In this document: in pieces, positions 34,726 through 45,743 of the stretch
How the letters are laid out: every line of letters starts with the position of its first letter
How positions within the stretch are numbered: the first letter of the stretch is position 1
Notes under the pieces: model-generated
Told to the model about the DNA's origin: nothing
Database searches by the model: none
What the model saw: only the letters and a program-made list of their open reading frames with translations
Program-made: the position numbers and the translations under genes
NCBI GenBank assembly: GCA_028386065.3
Contig: JAKUCV010001565.1
Span: 71,934-135,933, forward strand
Source: Turnera subulata
Lineage: Eukaryota > Streptophyta > Magnoliopsida > Malpighiales > Passifloraceae
DNA length: 64,000 bases
Reading direction: 5' to 3'

Positions 34726-36834
34726 AACCAAATCAAGTGACCAAACCAAGTAACCGACCATAGCATCCCAAAATTAATTTTCAAACCATCGGGTTGTACC
34801 ACTACTTCCCACATATATCATCATCTCATATCAATTCAAACTTCCAATTTCCAATTTCCATTTCTCAATTATCCACAGTCAATAGTTTATTCCAATTATC
34901 CAATCACAACACTGTCTACCGTCAACAATCACAATATCCATAACAGTCAAACAATTATCCAGTTTCCTATTGGCTCAAGTTACACAACAGACCAATCCTT
35001 CAACAGTTTCATAACATCAATTACTCACAGTCCAACATCAATCACAACACAATATCCAATAAACCAACAACAGTCATACAGCGGTTCAATCAAGCAAATC
35101 AACATCATAGCAACAACAGCAACAATAACCGTAGCAGCCAAGTAACCAACACAATTCCATGTTACCAAATATCCATCAACAATACATGTAACACCAATTA
35201 TTCACAATTAACAGTTCATCACAATATCCACACGACCAATAGCATAGTCCAACAACAGCAACATCAATAACTATAACAGTCAAATATCCAACAATGACCC
35301 TCTCAGTAGTTCATTCAAACAACAGAACACACAACTATCCACATTGACCAGTTCATCAATATTCTCAACACAATATACACAAGTCTATCACAATCCAACA
35401 ACAGCATCAATAATTCCACAGTAATCAAGTAACAATCAATAATTATTCCAACAGATCAATCTAACAACAAAAATACGCAAACAAAGAAACACACACAACA
35501 TTACGGGCACATATCAAGGTTTATCTATCCTCACCTTGGCCGATTACTCAACTCTGGAAAACAATGTCCGGTACGACGCCGGCTCCTCGGGAAACTGCCC
35601 GACATCAAAACCTATACAACAAAACAATACATCCACATAAATGCACATAAGAGTATGTCATGATGCCAATTTTACGAAATATACCCATCCCGGTTACTCA
35701 TCTTTTATTATTATCATTTATCGAAAATAATTAACCATACGTATATCCGAATATAATTTCGGTACCATACTTTAATTAAAACTCTTTCCAAAATATTTTC
35801 ATAAATTAATTATACTTCCCAAAATAATAATCATCATAATTTTCCAGACGAAATAATATATATATTAAATTCTCAGAAATTCATTCTTGGTATAAATATA
35901 TATATTTTTTCCAAGTAATATTAGTTTTTCCCAAATCATAACTTAATTATTTATCAAAGTAAATATGTTCATATTTTTCTCAAAATACCAGAATTAAATT
36001 GTTCCTAATTTTCTCAAAGTAAATATATAATTTTTTCCAAAATTATATACCAGATTAATAAATAAATACGTATATAAATATATTATTTCTCTCTTTTTTT
36101 AACTGGACTGGGCCATGAACAGTAAGCCCATGCCCAGCCCAGAATAGTCAAGCCCACAAATTGAATCCAAAAATCCAGCAGGTCCAGCCGCGGCCCAAGC
36201 ACCAAGGCCCAAGCCACAAGGACAGGACGTGGCAGAGGAGGGACGGGTCCGGACGTCTTCGTCGGGTCGTCGTTCCATGGACAGCGGCGGTTTCCAGCAG
36301 AGGAGGAAGGAAAGGCATCGGGCGGCGTCACGGGAAGAAGACGAAGGCGGCTGGGTGGTGGCGAGTGGCAGGGGAAGAAGGAGAAGAGATGCAGGGGGGG
36401 GGGTGACGGTGACGGCGGCCGGCCCTCTTCCTTTCCCTTTTTCTTTTTTTTCTTTTTCTTTCTTTTCTCTCTTTTTTTTTTCTTTTCTTTCTTCCTCTCC
36501 AGCTTCCTTCACCGGCTTTAAGCTGGTTTTTTTTTTACTATTTAACATGTGAGGCTCAAATAATATAAATCATCCGCATTACGGGCGAGTCCGATCCGGA
36601 CCAGAAAATAACCGATACCTCCTTAGTTATTTTTCGGGAAATTCCACAACCCAAAAAATACCAACTTAGTTCCGAAAAATCCACGGGAAAATCACGAGCG
36701 CGGGAAAACCCTCGGTTTCGAAAACAACTCCCGATTTACCTTGAATTAATTGCCCAAGATTAATTCAACAGTAAATCACGGTAAAACGACTTCTACAGTC
36801 CGGTAAAAATCCAAAATTTTACCCGGGCTGTTAC

Positions 36835-39796
36835 TGTAACAGCCCGGGTAAAATTTATGTTTTTACCGGGACTGTAAAAGGATTCGGTGTAATAATTTAT
36901 CATATGGAAATAAGCTTTCGTAATTATTCCATGGTAACCGAGCAACGGATTCCGATTCCGAGTTTCACTCCATATCCCGGATATTTTCGCGGAATTTCCT
37001 TGAAAGTTGGAATTTTCCGAATTAGGAAATGACGATTATACCCCTGAGTTTGTTAGGAAACCAAAGGAGACTAGAGGGGCACAATAGACCTTTTGCTGGG
37101 TCAAATTTTCTCTTTTATTCAACTGTGAGTGTGCTCTATCACAGTTCCAATACCCACAAGTGGAGCACTACTACATTTTTTTTTTATTATCTCCTATCCT
37201 CCACCACATTTTGCCATCTTTTTCCTGTTATAAAAAAAACTATGAACTGAAACCAAACACCAGACATCCACCTTCTACCCAATTTTTCTCCTCTGTACAA
37301 ACCCCTTCCCAGATGTTAATTACACTAAAATGATACTAGTTATACATTAATATAAAAAAAAAAAAAGAAAAAAAAACCCACAACAACCCGTCACACACCA
37401 CCGTGACCATCACCAACCACCGGCGACACAAAACACACGCCACCACCAACACGCAGCCGACACCAACACCATCTGCACCAGCCGTCGCCTTCCCCTTACT
37501 CCTGTGCTGCCGTTCGCCGTCGCCGTTAGCCAAGCCGCCGTGAGGACGACGAGCAGGCCGCCTCGCATCTTCTCCTTTGCGCCGTCAGACCCGACACCAG
37601 TAGACGGACGACGCAGCCACCGCCGCGTCTCCCAGCCGCCGAGACACGCACCAGCAGGCCGCCCTCTTCTCTACCCGCTCGTGACCGCGCCGTCCGTCCT
37701 CCTCCCTCGTGTTCTGCTCCGCCGCGTCAACACAGCCGGCCTCTTCCCCTGTCGTTGAGTTGCAGCACCGGAGCCGTGACGCCGCTGCTGCCGCGCCTCG
37801 TTCCCCCACGCTCGCCGGCTCGCCTGCACGCCACCCGCCGCCCTGTGTCCTCGCCGAGCCACCGTCAGGTGTGGATGGGTATGGGTCGTGGGTTGGAATT
37901 TGAGGGTTGTGTGTGTGTGGGCTTGGCTTTGGTTTGGGCTAGTTAGGATAGGATTGGGCCGTGAGTTAAGTGGCTGGGCTGTTAGTTAGTGGGTTAGGAC
38001 TTGGGTTTTGGGTTTTAGTTTTGGGCTTAGGGTGAGATGGGCTAGGATGGTAGGGTGTAGGCTTTAGGCTTTGGACTTGGACCTTGGCCCAGTCCGAAAT
38101 TAAAAAAAAAAGAAGAAGAAAGAGGAATAAATCTGAAAGAAAAAGAAAAATAATTATGGAAAAATAATAACTTTAGGAAAATAAAAGTAATTTGTGGAAA
38201 TAGTATTTTGAGGCATAATTTGGGAGAAATAATATTCTGGAGATATAATTTTAGGGAAAGTATATGTAAATGGTGTATAATAACTACTTTGAGAAATATT
38301 TGGGAAGGGTATATGGAAAACGTAATTTCTAGGAAAATTCAAATAAAGAAAAAAATAAATAATAATATATTTGTGAAAAGAAGTAAGTGATTATCATGAC
38401 ATATTATTTTCAAGGAGACTGGGGAAATAAAAAGAAAAAGAGAGAAGAAGAAAAGGGAAATTATTATACTTATTCTAGGAAAGAATACATGTACCGTAAA
38501 GTATTTTGGGAGTATAAGCGTACGTAAACTTTCAGGAAAATAAGTTATAGTAATCACATTTTTGGAAAGGAAAATAAATGGTGAATGATGATGATAACGG
38601 GAACTCACCGGGACATAGACGAACCAGTTTAGAATTTATTTTTTACAGTACTGCACCATTCGTATTAATGTGCATCTTATGTGAGTATATGCTATTGTTT
38701 GCTATTTAGGAGCTGATAACGAACGGTATCCCGAGGAACCGGAGCCGGGACAATTTGAGGACTTCCAGGAGTAGGGAAATCGGCTAAGGTGAGGATGGAT
38801 AACCTTTGATATGTTGCGCATGATGCTGTGTTTGTTTTTTTCTGTGGTTATTTTGCTTGATTGCACTGCTGAGCCAACTGAGTTTGTTTGTGGTATTATT
38901 GCTGTAGTTGTTGAGTTGTTGATTGTGGATAAACTAGATACACCCTGTTGGATAAATGACTGCCATGATTATTGCTGTTGAATGATAAGATAATTGGATA
39001 ATTGGAATTGTGTAGACGACTTTAATGTCACGTGGAAAGTAGTGGTCTGACTCGATGGGTAAAAACTGTTTCGTGGTGGCCTTGACCTGGGTTCTTGTGA
39101 TAAGCATGTCTATGCTTGGGATGTCTATCCCGTGATTATTTTTGGGATGTCTATCCCTGGGTTCGTATTTTTGGGATGTCGATCCCTGGGCTCTCTTGGA
39201 TTTGGTCTGGCACCCGAAATATGTTGATATCCAGGTCTAACCCCTAGCTTGTCCAGTGACGGGGCCCAAAAGATAAAATTGGAATTAAAAGTAATTATTC
39301 TTTTGGTCTTGGCTCAGTTTTATTCTGATTGTTTCACTGTTATGTCTTTTGCCGGAATTTTATTTCGAAAGTATTGTGTTGCATGCATATTATTGTTTAT
39401 CCTTCGTCGGTGAGCACTTCGGACTCACCCCTCGCCTGCGGGGTTTCATCCCGTAGGATGAGTTATTCGTAGTACAGGTACGTGGTTCGGCCAGCTACTG
39501 TTTCTACTCCACCAGACCCCGGATCCATACCTCCGCTGCATCTCATTCTAAGTCTTCCGCTGCTGATGTTTTATTTACCGCTGTACCATGTATTATATGT
39601 TTTGCGATATCACGTATTGTATGTTTCTGCTATTGCTGTTGTGGTTTGTATCATGGACCCCGGAATCGGGTGACGGATGTTAAAATTTGAGGTTGCTTGC
39701 ATTGTATTCTGTAATGTATGTACTGTCTGCTACTGTAATAAGAACAGTTCTGGCACGTGTTTACTGTACACGGTAAATACGGGTCGGGGCGTTTCA
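36835..39796 (+). mobile_element. Solo LTR B, nested in LTR A, opposite orientation
   Basis: 2,962-bp LTR beginning TGTAACAGCCCGGG and ending CGGGGCGTTTCA, the reverse complement of the ends of A. Perfect target copies GTTAC lie at 36830-36834 and 39797-39801, and they are the penultimate five bases of LTR A. Inside, in order: a GC-rich island (about 37375-37900), a TGGGCY-rich stretch (about 37910-38095), AT-rich sequence, and the hairpin cluster at 39102-39186. No coding domain is seen; frames in the GC island are compositional. I chose + as sense because the ends then read as the common plant LTR start TGTAAC; that is inference. Confidence 0.92.
39102..39186. repeat. Cluster of short perfect hairpins in LTR B
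   Basis: Perfect stems with 4-base loops at 39102-39117 (AAGCAT), 39118-39131 (GGGAT), 39144-39157 (GGGAT) and 39173-39186 (GGGAT). Loops read GTCT or GTCG here, the complement of AGAC/CGAC in the other LTRs. Confidence 0.85.
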
Positions 39797-39807
39797 GTTA
39801 CAATTTT

Positions 39808-40498
39808 AGTTCTCCAATTTTTTTTTTTGGAAAATGTTAAAACAACAATCATTAGAATCAGAAGAAATACTTGTATATCATTGAAGAAATTTTCAGTGAT
39901 TAGTAGCAAATGACAATCTTGGACAAAATTCTTCATTTGCATGCTATTTAAATTCTTTGCACTACTTTCGTTCATCATCATGATTGTAATATAGGCCAAC
40001 TTATTATGATAGAGGTAATAGGTAAAATTAGATCTCTGAATTTAAAAAATACAAAAGACAATCTATTTCTATCAATATTGAAACTAAAAAATCCTAATTT
40101 AGTTTTCTTGGCACTACCAAATTCCTCTATTTTTTTTTTGGCTATATCACACCCAATCAAACCAAAAACCATCCATTGTATATAAGTACTGACCATAGAC
40201 GGTTTACCGTAACCCCTACACTCACCAAAAAAAATTAATATGAGACTACCAAGAGAAAACTTTTATGTATGACAAAAAAAAACCAAGAAATTTTTCTGAG
40301 TGAACATTCTGTGTTTGAATTGAAAGTTTGAATTGCAAAACAAGATGAAAAAAAAAAAAAAGGAGAGCAAATTGATGATAATGAATTAATAATTTCCTTT
40401 TCTAGTCTTATTTCAGTATTTGATAGTGTTGAAGCAGGCGGATAAAACTTTCCTTCCTTTCTTACTCTCTCTACTCGTTCTTCTCCCTCCACTCACCC
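39808..40498. promoter_or_regulatory. Upstream region of intact oxidoreductase gene
   Basis: AT-rich DNA between LTR A's target copy and the ATG at 40499. Homology with the left duplicate begins near 40186; before that the elongin-B-like partner gene seen on the left is missing. A CT-rich leader (about 40440-40498) directly precedes the ATG, typical of plant 5'-UTRs. No clear TATA box was identified. Confidence 0.45.
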
Positions 40499-43400
40499 AT
40501 GTCTATCCTCCTCCAATCCACCACCTTCCCGCCTTTCCCATTCCTCCACCTCCAAACAAGCCCAATCCTTCCCAATCCCCCGCCAGGACTCCGCTATCCC
40601 CGTCCCCAAACGCACCCCCAAAAAATCCTATGCCGCGCAAAACGCACCGGAAAGCAGCGTTACCCCTCGGAGAAGAAGAAGCTCAAATTGAAGCGCAAAG
40701 AAACCCTCCCCGTTGTCAAGGACAAGTTCGAAGGCCTATGGAGGCTCTCCATGCTCGCCGTCCCCGTCCAAAACGACCCCGGAAAAGACTCCCACGCCGT
40801 CTCCGACGCCCTGCTCCTAGAAATCGCCAAAGCTATCGAGTTCCCGGTACCGTTACTCTCCGCTAGTGATTCTTCCGTTACTGTTAATCAAAATGTCGTC
40901 AAGCTTGAAACTTTTTTGTTTTTGGTTAGGTTGCTTCATTGCTGCCAGCTGAGGCTTTTACGGTGGTCAGGAAATCATTTGATGCGAGAAAGGTCCGTTC
41001 TTTGGTCTTATATTGGTTTCCTTTTAGTTGATTTGTGAAATGTAAAGAATGTTTCTTTATGGGTAATTTACAGAGAGTGAAGGAGCCGAAGTTTGTGTAT
41101 ACAGTGGACATGGATGCTAGTAAGCTTGTTAGTCTCCTGCCTCGCGCTTACGATTTCATTGATGATCTAGAGCCTCGGGTTGGATTTATAGATCATTTGT
41201 CTAAGGAAAGAGATTCGGGTGATTTGATTAGTGTGATAGATAATTGTAAAAAGGTTGAGGACCGGATGTTGCTTGAAGGAGGTGGGTGTGATGGTGATTC
41301 GGGTTCTGTGGGATCCGAGAGGCATGGGAGAGTGTTGAAGAGGAAGCCGAAGATTGCGGTTGTTGGTAGTGGGCCGTCTGGTTTGTTTGCTACACTTGTT
41401 CTTGCGGAGCTGGGGGCTGATGTTACCTTGATTGAAAGAGGTCAGCCGGTTGAACGGAGGGGGCGTGACATTGGTGCGCTGATGGTTCGACGGATTTTGG
41501 AACTGGAAAGCAATTTCTGCTTTGGGGAGGTTGTTTCTTGATTCACGTAGTACATTTTATGAATGATGTGATTTAGTGTGACATGCCATTACATGCTGGT
41601 TCTGTTGTTTGAACTGTTTCTGTTCTCCTATGCCCTACTGAGTTCGACCTTTTTCTTCATTCTGGAGTTTTGATATAGATGAAAATAAGGAGTAGAATTA
41701 AATTCATGCTTCTATTGCATATAAGTTTCGTTGTGAGAGAGGATGATCATGAGGAGGTGACGAGGGTTACTGATTTTAAGAAATGGCAAAGACTATGACA
41801 ACTACCGAATCTTGATGATATATTTTTATCTCGAGGGTGCTGATAAGAATCGTTGGAATTTTTGCATGAGGATCCATTTCTGTAATTTTTATGTATGAAA
41901 ACTGAATTATCTTTCTTTACCATTTCTCTTCTTTGCATTAATGTGTTTATTTTGTAACATGATGGGCGAAATGTTGGTTCTTTTACATTCAGGAAATTTA
42001 AGGCGTGATATATAATTGAATGATTTAAACTGCAACCCTGAACCACAATTCAGTGTTCTTGGTTTTGTCATCACTTACTTATTATTCCTGAGTATATTTG
42101 GTCAAAGCCAAGTCATTTTAAGGACTTAATGGGTGGCAGGGTGGTGCAGGTACTTGGAGTGATGGAAAACTGGTTACTAGGATTGGAAGGAACAGTGACA
42201 GCGTTTTGGCCGTAAGAACTATTTCTCTCATCTTTGTGATCCTTCATCTTCTTTTGCAGCGTGTTGCTTTGGATTATAGAAAGATAGATAACTACGGCAG
42301 AAGTTATTTATTCACTCAAGTGACAGTTTAGCAACTTTTTTTTTTTCAAATGTAAATCTACAGAACTTGAGAATAAGTTTTGGCCATTGTATGTGATTGT
42401 GATTCTAACACTTATTTCTTTGAAGGTTATGAATACTCTAGTTCACTTTGGTGCTCCAGAAAGCATCCTAGTTGATGGCAAGCCTCATTTAGGAACTGAT
42501 AGGCTGGTCCCATTGCTCCGGAATTTCAGGCAACATCTACAAAATATTGGTGTAAGTTCCAGTATCTAGATTTTTCCATCAGAAACGATTATCTCAAATT
42601 TTGGATTTGGTTACTTTTCTTTTATGTTAACCCAGGGTCGAGAAAATTTATGTCAAGTCTCTGATACTTCTAACCATTTTATTCTTTCAATGCATTCAGG
42701 TTTCAATCAGGTTTGGAACAAGAGTAGATGATCTGATGATAGAGAATGCTCGGGTTGTTGGGGTAAAAGTTTCTGATTCAAGTGGCAGATTGCAGCTCGA
42801 TAGTCAGAAACTGGAATGTGATGCCGTGGTTCTGGCTGTTGGGCATTCTGCACGTGACATATATCACATGCTTCTTTCTCATAATATTGACCTAGTCCCT
42901 AAAGATTTTGCTGTAAGTTTGGAATCTTGTTGCTTTCCTTTTTTTTGTTAATGAAGCAACTCCTTTATAGGTAACGTGAGGCATGTCCATTACTTCAGTT
43001 TACGACATGCTACAGAATTTCATATTGTGGAGATGAACTTCCAGAACTGGTTTTCATAGTTCTCAAACTGTTGATGCAAGATTTTGTCTCTGAATAATTA
43101 CACCATGGATTTTCAAAAACTTTTACTGCAGCTAGTTAAGAAATGGCTCTGCTATGGCTCATTTTTTTCTACAATGAGTTCTTGCTACCTATTCTGTGTC
43201 TGATGTGTTATTTGTTCATTTACCAATTAGTATTAGTGGTGTGGTATTGGGTTGGGGTGTCTAGTCATGTGCTACCCGCTTTGCTTTGGCAAAAGAATGT
43301 AGCAATGAATGCGTAGAACTTAACAGATGGGTGAGGAATGTTGAAGCAAAGGAAATGTGCACTAAAACCTTGTTCGTGTATTCCTGTCATGCAATATACA

Positions 43401-45743
43401 TTTAACACACATTGCTTTGGAGACGGCTGCAGTGGAAGGATGGTGATTTTTGTTTATATTCTTCCCATTTTTATCCCTTTTGTTCTGCTGGATATTAGTT
43501 GGAGTTATTCGTGTCAACCTGATTGTTTTTTTTTTTGTGTGTTGATAGGTGGTTCTTGTGATTGTTTGATGGATGCCTGACTGATCTTTTAGCTCTAGTG
43601 CTTTTGTTTCTATGTTATGGTGGTTGCTGCTATGCCATAGTATGATGTTTTACATGATGTTTAAAACTAGAGATTTCTTCTTTTAACATTCAGTTGCATG
43701 GCTGAACAGGTTGGTTTGCGGATTGAGCATCCTCAACAACTAATAGACAGCATACAGGTTAATGGAGCATATCTGTTCCATATTTATTCTCTTTTTTCTT
43801 AGTATTATTCAGTAATGAATTATTTGAGTCAACAATGTTCTTTGTTATGCTGAAAATGACTTCGGATTAAATGTCCTTTTTTGCTATTGTAACATTCTTG
43901 ATTTCTTCACATACAGTATTCTGGATTGGCAACTGAGGTTCATAGAGGGCGAGGGAAGGTACCAGTGGCAGATTACAAGGTTGCCAGTTATGTCAGTGGA
44001 GAGAACCAGGATACACCCTCAAATACAGGATCCCCAAGCCGTAGTTGTTATTCCTTCTGTATGTGTCCAGGAGGACAGGTATGGGGTTGTCCTTTCTAAT
44101 TTCTATGAACCCTCTTTTTAATGGGGCATTTCTGGGTAAACCCAGGATTTACTAGTTATTATATTATGGAGGATTCTGACTTGAACTCGTGAATTCACTA
44201 ATTGAAAAACACTCGCTGATACTACTCTGCTATACCGAGCAAATTGTTGCATCGGGTAGTGCCCTGCAAAATAGTCACAAACAGAGTACCTGAATGTCCA
44301 CAGAATGTATCCACTGATGTTGGTACTTATCACAGGTTGTTTTGACTAGTACGAATCCTTCAGAAGTCTGTGTCAATGGCATGTCATTTTCTCGCCGTGC
44401 TTCTAAGTGGGCAAATGCTGCACTTGTTGTCACGGTTTCAGGACAGGATTTTGATGCATTGAATTTTCAAGGGCCTCTTGCAGGAGTTGAATTTCAGGTA
44501 ATCTTTTGTTATTGTCTTCTTTCTTCAAATTGGCACTCTGTTTAGAAAAATTGGAGGCAAGAAACTGAAGGTTGGAGATTTAGCCTCATCCTGTGTGCAT
44601 AATTTGGGATGAGATTTTTGTTCAGTTTGAGGTGAAGGGAAGCTAGTAAGAAATGATGACAGCATGTTATAGAATAATTCCTGTCCCTTCTGTTTTGCCT
44701 CAACTAGGGGGGGGAGACACTTTAAGGGACAGAAAGGTTAATAGTCCTTCCCCTTTCCCTCTTGCTTCTTTATTCTCAATAATTAATCATTACTTCTACA
44801 CTGTAAATATGAAAAATTTTCCCAGCTTAGATTTTGTGCCAAACATTTCTGTCGGGTTGTAGCATATTCCTTAACACTGGAATGTTTTGCTATTTTCGCC
44901 TAAATATTAGGGCAAGTTCGAGATTTTGTGCTCTCTTTAAAAAAGTTTCTGTTTGTGAAAAATTTCTTGGTTTTAGAGGGAATTTGAGAGAAGAGCAGCT
45001 CTAATGGGAGGAGGAGACTTTGTGGTGCCTGTGCAGACTGTTACTGACTTTTTGGAAAACAAGTTATCAGGTAGGCATTAAATTGATTGCTTGACCTTTA
45101 ATTTTCACTAGGCTTGACTTTCATTGTTTTGTCAGTGACATCTTTGCCATCATCAAGCTATCGATTGGGAGTCAAGGCTGCAAATCTCCATGAGTTGTTC
45201 CCTGTGCACATAACTGATGCTTTAAAACATTCAATTTCCAAGTTTGACGAAGAGGTCTTAACCATTCCTCCTTTTATTTGTGGAATTATTTTGTTATTAT
45301 AGCACTCCTAGAATTTGAACGTTAAACACGCTCTTTTAAAATGATGTCTTGATTTTCAGTTGCCAGGATTTATATCTAAGGAAGCTCTTCTACATGGGGT
45401 TGAGGTATGTTCATTGTTTGTATGTATGCCTTCTCTTGTCCTCTGCAATAGTGCAATTGTGCATTTCATGTTGGATGCTTCATCAGTAAGTTGTTTTTCT
45501 TTCTTCTAGACCAGAACCAGTTCTCCCGTTCAAATCTCGCGAAGCAGGGACACTTATGAAAGTACATCTATGGAGGGGCTGTATCCGGTTGGTGAAGGAG
45601 CAGGTTATGCTGGTGGGATTGTAAGTGCTGCAGTTGATGGCATGAATTCAGGATTTGCCGTGGCAAAAAAGTTTGGTTTGTATATTGATGGCATAGAGTC
45701 TGTTCTGGGGAAGGCTCAGAGTGCTGGATTTGTGAAGTACTAG
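40499..45743 (+). CDS. PDE327: PDE327-type plastid FAD-dependent oxidoreductase, 13 exons
   Basis: Exons 40499-40846, 40930-40992, 41074-41529, 42140-42211, 42426-42551, 42700-42912, 43710-43757, 43917-44078, 44336-44497, 44977-45070, 45136-45254, 45360-45404 and 45510-45743 join with GT-AG introns into 713 codons plus stop, without frame breaks. The N-terminus is Ser/Pro-rich with few acids, like a plastid transit peptide. A Rossmann FAD motif GSGPSG is at residues 235-240, with E258 as the likely ribose-binding acid; GGAGTWSDGKL follows at the exon 3-4 junction, and GEGAGYAGGI near the C-terminus fits the second FAD contact. This is the COG2509-type dehydrogenase family; the plant member I recall is At4g30720, pigment-defective when mutated. 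Substrate is unknown. ATG 40499 is the first in the frame after a CT-rich leader. Confidence 0.92.
41842..41846. other. Empty target site of the copia element
   Basis: A single GATAA in intron 3, at the position where the left copy carries GATAA on both sides of the copia element. Flanking sequence (GGTGCT before, and GGAATTTTTGCA shortly after) matches both sides. Confidence 0.92.

Larger units (their letters stand above)
33734..39802 (-). mobile_element. Solo LTR A, split near its end by solo LTR B
   Basis: LTR A starts TGAAACGCTCC at 33734. It runs to 36834 and its last bases (GTTACA) resume at 39797-39802 after LTR B. The original length is 3,102 bp. Outer target copies are a perfect ATTTT (33729-33733 and 39803-39807). 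It contains three 68-bp tandem units (34522-34725), GGCCCA motifs (about 36105-36220), a GC-rich island (about 36225-36420) and a polypyrimidine tract (36421-36500). There is no coding internal region. Orientation equals 27420-30415. Confidence 0.92.
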
